Origin: Candidatus Obscuribacterales bacterium
GTDB lineage: Bacteria; Cyanobacteriota; Vampirovibrionia; Obscuribacterales; Obscuribacteraceae
Assembly: GCA_019752635.1 (NCBI GenBank)
Contig: JAIELX010000036.1
Location: 1 to 36,487, forward strand
DNA: 36,487 nucleotides
Direction of reading: 5' to 3'
Of this stretch, positions 32,442-36,487 are shown in pieces. Under the pieces are notes generated by a model that saw only the letters and a list, made by a program, of their open reading frames with translations, did no database searches and had not been told where the DNA came from. The number at the start of each line of letters is the position of its first letter. Position 1 is the first letter of the stretch. Made by a program: the position numbers and the translations under genes.

Positions 32442-35003
32442 ATGGATTCACGCCGGCCTGAAAAGGCTCCGGAGCGTTCGCCGTTGGTGCCGGTTCTTGA
32501 TGCGTTGGAATCTACGTTTTCTCAGAATGCCCTGCAAGAAATTCAGCCGCTTCTACAAAATACGCAGACCACAGTTGAGCTAAAAGGACAGCGAGTTACA
32601 CTAAAGCGAGATCAGCCCGCTCAAGTGCCCATGAATGGAGATTTCCTTAATGGACAGTTGAAGATCACATCACTTGACCTAAATAACGTATCTTTCGACA
32701 TAGACAGATTGAATAAAGGTGCCGCAAACATTGACGGCATTTCGCTCAACATGACAGTGTTCGGCACGCCGCAGAATCTGGCAATTGAAAAGCTACGCAT
32801 CGTTAAAGATGAGAACGGTCAACGCACTCTCCATACGGAGATGATGAATCCAATGCCGGAGCCGACCAGACGACTGGTGGGGATGCCCCGAACGATGGTG
32901 GTGCAGTTTCCCATCACGCAAGACGGATTGGGCGCCCCCACGCTCAGCAAAGTGTTCTCCGATGCGGCAACCTCGGCCGGTCCGACCATAGGCGGTCTGC
33001 TGGCGAAAGACGTGTTGAGCGAAGCCTCAAAGGTCGCGCTGTTTGTGGAATCAAATCCCGAGTGGGTTTCCAACGTTGTACAGCCGGCACTTAAAGATAT
33101 CTATAAAGAGTTGTCGCACCACAAAAGGTTCGAACTAACAGCACCCACGAGCCAAGATGCATCCGGTGTGGTACTGGCTGGAAACCAGGCCGCCATGGTG
33201 GCCGCCCTTGCAAAAGGCATCGGAGCCCCGGCCGACACAGCCCCGCGCCAGGAAGTCCAACAGCCGATGAAACCGGCTATCGAAGTACAGAAAGCCATCG
33301 GCGATCACCGATGCACCATGACTATCAAGGGCGTGGAGAGAACTTTCCACGTTCACGTTCCGCCGAGCTACAACGGCACCACGCCCATGCCACTGGTTAT
33401 CTTGCTTCATGGTCACGGACAAACCGGCGAAGAAATTGCTCGCCATACAAAGATGACCGAACTGGCCGACAAAGAAGGCTTCATTGCCATTTATCCCGAT
33501 GCTCGCACCTGGGCGGGTAAAGAACAATGGCGAGCCTGGGACACAGACAATGGTCTGCTTCCGCCAGGCTCCAGCGCGGACGACGTGGGCTTTCTCAGAA
33601 AAATTATTGAATCTGCCGAAAAAGACTACATCGTCGACGGCAAACGCATATTCCTGACTGGTTTATCCAATGGTGGCATGCTTGCATTTCGTGCTGCAGG
33701 CGAGCTATCGGACAAGATTGCAGCAATTGCAGTTGTTAGCGGAGCTATGAGCGGACGCGAACCGCCGCCAAAGTTTCCCATCTCCGTATTGAATATTCAC
33801 GGAACTGCGGACGGAATAGTGCCCTACGGCGGCTTAAAAAATGTGCCGGCGTCGCTTACTGCAGTCGGGCTTCCCAAGTTTAAGCCAATGGAGTATGCAA
33901 CCGATTTCTGGAAGGAACAGAACAAAATCACAACCCCGGCCATCGTTCTTAAGAATGGCGATGTAACGCAGCGTCGATTCATCAATTGCGAAACCGGAGC
34001 AGAAGTCAGCGAATACACAATACACAACGGACAGCATGTGCCCGACAATGTGGATCAACTTACCGGCACCATTTGGAATTTCCTCAAATCGCATCCCAGG
34101 GCCACTGGCACTGCATCGGAGAAGCCACAACCAGCAGAGGAAGCACCGTTCAATATTACCGATCGACTTAAGGCACACCTTGAGACGCGCGGACTAAAGG
34201 GCATCGAACTCGATGTCGGAAAAGCACTCAACGAAGTGCACTACCTCGGCAACGGTTCCATCTCTCCAAGATCAACTCTAACTTCATTCGAAGACAAGTC
34301 GGGCATTTCTCTCAATGATGGTATCAGCAGTTTTCTCAAGAAAACGGATTCGATCTCAAAGCAGAATGCTCGTATCTCAATCGCGCTCCAAAATCCTCAG
34401 GAGATCCAAATAGACCACGGAGGCGGTCCTGTCGGACTGAAATCAATTCAGGTTAATGCGCCCACCTTCGATCTGGTCAGCGAAAATGATCTACCTTCGA
34501 TTCGGAATATTGAAGGCGTGACGCTCAATATGACTGCACTGGGTCGTCAGCTAGACATTGGAGTCCGAGAAGCTTCACAACGACTGGATGGAAACGGTGA
34601 TCCGTACTACAGACTAAAGACTGACAGTCCCATGCCTCGATGGGCAAGAATCGTCATGTTTGCTGATTCCCAAATTCCTGTAGAACTTAAGTTGGATGAG
34701 TCGGGTCAGCCCACCATCATGAATGAGAAGCAGATCAAGAATGCAACGCTAGGTTGGAACCCTGTTACACGCGGATACATTGATGTTGGGACCCACGCAT
34801 ACAACTTCTACGACCAGCCATCCTTGGGTCGGGGACTCAACGTAGTGAAAGATGTCGGCATTTTCGGCGCCACTTCTTATGGTGGCTATCGACTGGCAGC
34901 AATGAAATTCAGTAGCAGAGGCGGTCGCTATGGTACAGCCGCCGCTGCAACGTTGCTTCTCGCACCATCAATCATCCACGGAATTGACCGCATTTTCGAA
35001 TAG
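32442..35003 (+). CDS. PHB-depolymerase-like esterase between two copies of an unknown domain
   Basis: This is an 853-residue protein from ATG 32442 (GGAAGAG upstream). Residues about 285-545 form an alpha/beta-hydrolase of the poly(3-hydroxybutyrate) depolymerase/LpqC esterase type: LVILLHGHGQTG carries the oxyanion region, GLSNGGM the nucleophile Ser409, GTADGIVPYGG Asp457 and NGQHVPDN His532. On each side is a related domain of about 100 residues: NIDGISLNMTVFG at 96 and NIEGVTLNMTALG at 689, each followed by a charged strand block and a conserved PMP. The C-terminus is Gly/Ala-rich and hydrophobic. No signal peptide is seen. It may hydrolyse polyester or feruloyl-type esters; cellular location is unclear. 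Confidence 0.85.
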   Translation: MDSRRPEKAPERSPLVPVLDALESTFSQNALQEIQPLLQNTQTTVELKGQRVTLKRDQPAQVPMNGDFLNGQLKITSLDLNNVSFDIDRLNKGAANIDGISLNMTVFGTPQNLAIEKLRIVKDENGQRTLHTEMMNPMPEPTRRLVGMPRTMVVQFPITQDGLGAPTLSKVFSDAATSAGPTIGGLLAKDVLSEASKVALFVESNPEWVSNVVQPALKDIYKELSHHKRFELTAPTSQDASGVVLAGNQAAMVAALAKGIGAPADTAPRQEVQQPMKPAIEVQKAIGDHRCTMTIKGVERTFHVHVPPSYNGTTPMPLVILLHGHGQTGEEIARHTKMTELADKEGFIAIYPDARTWAGKEQWRAWDTDNGLLPPGSSADDVGFLRKIIESAEKDYIVDGKRIFLTGLSNGGMLAFRAAGELSDKIAAIAVVSGAMSGREPPPKFPISVLNIHGTADGIVPYGGLKNVPASLTAVGLPKFKPMEYATDFWKEQNKITTPAIVLKNGDVTQRRFINCETGAEVSEYTIHNGQHVPDNVDQLTGTIWNFLKSHPRATGTASEKPQPAEEAPFNITDRLKAHLETRGLKGIELDVGKALNEVHYLGNGSISPRSTLTSFEDKSGISLNDGISSFLKKTDSISKQNARISIALQNPQEIQIDHGGGPVGLKSIQVNAPTFDLVSENDLPSIRNIEGVTLNMTALGRQLDIGVREASQRLDGNGDPYYRLKTDSPMPRWARIVMFADSQIPVELKLDESGQPTIMNEKQIKNATLGWNPVTRGYIDVGTHAYNFYDQPSLGRGLNVVKDVGIFGATSYGGYRLAAMKFSSRGGRYGTAAAATLLLAPSIIHGIDRIFE

Positions 35004-35131
35004 ACAAGCGCTCTATCTCCTGCGTTGAGATAGTCGCACGTTTGCCGCTGCCGGCCGTGACGTCCCCGCGGCAAACGATTTACATGGAACAAACTAGACG
35101 CAATTCGAGATCCATTGTCCACTTCTGCGCG

Positions 35132-35153
35132 GAGAGAGAGAGAGAGAGAGAGA
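35132..35153. repeat. (GA)11 dinucleotide repeat
   Basis: Eleven GA dinucleotides lie just downstream of the ferritin-like gene's stop, in the 161-base gap between it and the esterase. Such tracts can vary in length by slippage. Read on the minus strand it is a (TC)11 tract following the ferritin-like gene. Confidence 0.9.
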
Positions 35154-35164
35154 CCGCGCACACA

Positions 35165-35920
35165 CTACTTAAACGCAATGCGAGCGCTTCGGTGAAACTC
35201 CTTCGAACAACGCGCAACGAATTCGGATGAACTGATTCCCAGCGCATCCAGCGAAGCCTTGTGGTCAAGTATAAATACAAAGCATGCAGTGTTGAAGATG
35301 ACACACCACGCGTAGTGCACAACAACTCTAGTCATCCACGAAAGCGTACCAAGTTGCTTGGCCAAAAACTCGGAGTGGAAGTGCATGTGTGCTATCTCAT
35401 CGAGCACTATCACGCTGAAAACTTCCCGCAGCGTCTCATTCTCAACTTTGTCAGCCACGCACTTATAGAAGCACTTGCCGATGATTTCTGCAATTTGAAG
35501 AATCAAGATTTCTGTTTTTAGTCCGAGTATTCGCCGTAGAAAAATAAATGCTACATCGGTCCAGTGCCAGGTAAGCAACGTGCCACCAAGAGAAAGCACT
35601 ACTTCACCGAGAAGCTGTCCATGAGATTGCTCTTCCCGAATAAAGAGATCTACACAACGCGAGTAATCAGCATCATTCGCTCGCGATGCAAATTTGCGCA
35701 AATGCTTACCATCGCCGGTTTCCCCAATTTGAAACCGTTGCAGCGATCTTATGAGCGGTAACTTGATCTGTTCATCAAGTTCCAGATCCGGAGGCAACGA
35801 GAATATAGGTCGTGTCCGCTTATTGGCGATAAAGTAGCTCAGCCATTTCGCAGAATCAAAGCCGTCCTTGTCCAAAGCAACGGACTGGTCCTCCGTCGCG
35901 GGGTGATTCAACGTTTCCAT
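35165..35920 (-). CDS. Ferritin-like diiron protein
   Basis: This 251-residue helical protein carries the ferritin-like diiron ligand set: Glu67 in the first helix, ExxH at Glu97/His100 (EEQSHGQLLGE), Glu145 (IAEIIGKCFY) and ExxH at Glu175/His178 (DEIAHMHFHSEF). This spacing (E, ExxH, E, ExxH) fits oxygen-activating diiron enzymes such as AurF-type N-oxygenases or related desaturase-like proteins, or an iron-handling protein. Two hydrophobic segments near residues 110-130 and 198-218 could contact a membrane. The substrate is unknown. The ATG start is at 35920. It is convergent with the esterase gene. Confidence 0.8.
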   Translation of the reverse strand: METLNHPATEDQSVALDKDGFDSAKWLSYFIANKRTRPIFSLPPDLELDEQIKLPLIRSLQRFQIGETGDGKHLRKFASRANDADYSRCVDLFIREEQSHGQLLGEVVLSLGGTLLTWHWTDVAFIFLRRILGLKTEILILQIAEIIGKCFYKCVADKVENETLREVFSVIVLDEIAHMHFHSEFLAKQLGTLSWMTRVVVHYAWCVIFNTACFVFILDHKASLDALGISSSEFVARCSKEFHRSARIAFK

Positions 35921-36118
35921 ATGTGCTCGACCTCGTGATCTTTCTCAGTCACTTTCGAGCCTATCACGACACCGGCAACACCGCGCTTCGTCAACAATGA
36001 GTTATTACTGCCAACTTACACAGACCTAACGCTGGCTAACGCGCGCTTGACACAGAAACAGTTATGGAAGTTTCTGCCCAAGGGGCGTCCCTAGCAGGAT
36101 TTGCAATTTCGAAGAGAA

Positions 36119-36487
36119 TCAACCGACTGCCGACTGACCGCCATTGGACTCAGCCATCCTCTTCACTTTCTCAAGCCGATGTCTAGAGTCACTAGCGGTA
36201 CTCTTCTTTGTTATCTCCGCCGCAAACGGAATATTCAATCCTGCATCAAGAAACACGTCGAGCTCCAGAGTGGTCGTGCTTCCGTTGTTGCCCGGCGTAA
36301 GAACGAAACATCCGTATGACTCTTTGAATTTAGTTGAACTTAGCATCTTAAAATCAATACGACTGAACGGCTGCTCAACCTCTTGCCAGACACAGCTCAC
36401 CTTACCCAGAACAGGCACGCCTTCTAACTCTTCTTTGATGATTGCAACCTTGCCATCAAAAGATTCGAGCTGACGCTGCTTGTCCGA
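36119..36487 (-). CDS. SRPBCC (START-like) family protein, partial
   Basis: This gene runs off the right edge: the frame is open to the last base, and its start lies outside the window. The visible 122 residues include VWQEVEQPFSRIDFKML, then FKESYGCFVLTPGNNGSTTT, ELDVFLDAGLNIPF and a final amphipathic helix with LEKVKRMAE. This beta-strand then long-helix end resembles SRPBCC/polyketide-cyclase or COQ10-type lipid-binding proteins. Likely roles are binding a hydrophobic ligand or a cyclase/ligand-transfer function. The 198 bases between it and the ferritin-like gene show no other gene. Confidence 0.75.
   Translation of the reverse strand, partial: SDKQRQLESFDGKVAIIKEELEGVPVLGKVSCVWQEVEQPFSRIDFKMLSSTKFKESYGCFVLTPGNNGSTTTLELDVFLDAGLNIPFAAEITKKSTASDSRHRLEKVKRMAESNGGQSAVG

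Noticed and set aside
1..36487. Defence island or toxin-antitoxin system
   Set aside because: No nuclease-helicase, reverse transcriptase, restriction or paired toxin-antitoxin genes were recognised. The caspase-like protease alone is insufficient.

Overview
The window reads as an ordinary chromosomal stretch from a Gram-negative-like bacterium of roughly 50% GC (judged by eye). The mix of proteins suggests a non-photosynthetic relative of Cyanobacteria (Vampirovibrionia/Melainabacteria, Obscuribacterales type). It includes large multidomain proteins with TPR and Sel1 repeats, DUF4328-like and Coa1-like membrane proteins, calpain-, clostripain- and matrixin-like peptidases, and many proteins of unknown family. 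This placement is inference: no rRNA or other phylogenetic marker lies here. I saw no tRNA, rRNA, CRISPR array, insertion sequence or phage module.

Layout. 1-7.5 kb: a small beta-rich unknown protein, a chloramphenicol-phosphotransferase-like P-loop enzyme, a sugar-porter MFS transporter, a 704-residue M48-like metalloprotein, a PLP enzyme of the D-threonine aldolase/D-serine dehydratase fold, a frame-broken ORF and a one-helix membrane protein. 7.8-12.7 kb: a clostripain-family protease, a Sec-exported unknown, a start-less coding remnant, a MOSC protein, small ORFs and a TPR protein. 12.8-16.3 kb: a cytochrome P450 translationally coupled to a TetR regulator, a small four-helix membrane protein, and an AraC/GyrI-like regulator. 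16.3-21.7 kb: an exported EF-hand calpain-like protease, a PlsC-type acyltransferase, a membrane protein with two tandem Coa1-like domains, and a membrane-anchored matrixin-like protease with Sel1/TPR repeats. 22.1-28.0 kb: an orphan NarL-type response regulator followed by a strong terminator and a structured non-coding stretch. Then come a GNAT acetyltransferase, a J-domain protein, a transglutaminase-like protein, a YbaK-type deacylase, an unknown protein, a LOG-family enzyme and a HAD phosphatase. 28.1-36.5 kb: a 1070-residue kinase-like/repeat/DUF4328-like/TPR fusion, a VOC protein coupled to a 73-residue ORF, a PHB-depolymerase-like esterase embedded between two copies of an unknown domain, a ferritin-like diiron protein, and an SRPBCC protein cut by the right edge.

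How the genes relate. Most are single-gene units in alternating orientation, so few pathways can be read from context. The clear couplings are P450-TetR (a TAATG overlap) and the 73-residue ORF with the VOC protein (a GTGA overlap). Several convergent pairs end within 0-4 bases of each other. The most unusual content is the set of multidomain hydrolases and signalling-like proteins: five candidate peptidases or peptidase-like proteins of different folds, several without a Sec signal, the kinase-like fusion, and the esterase with duplicated flanking domains. I find no compact defence or mobile system. The case for novelty rests on these architectures and on a few degraded or unannotated coding fragments.
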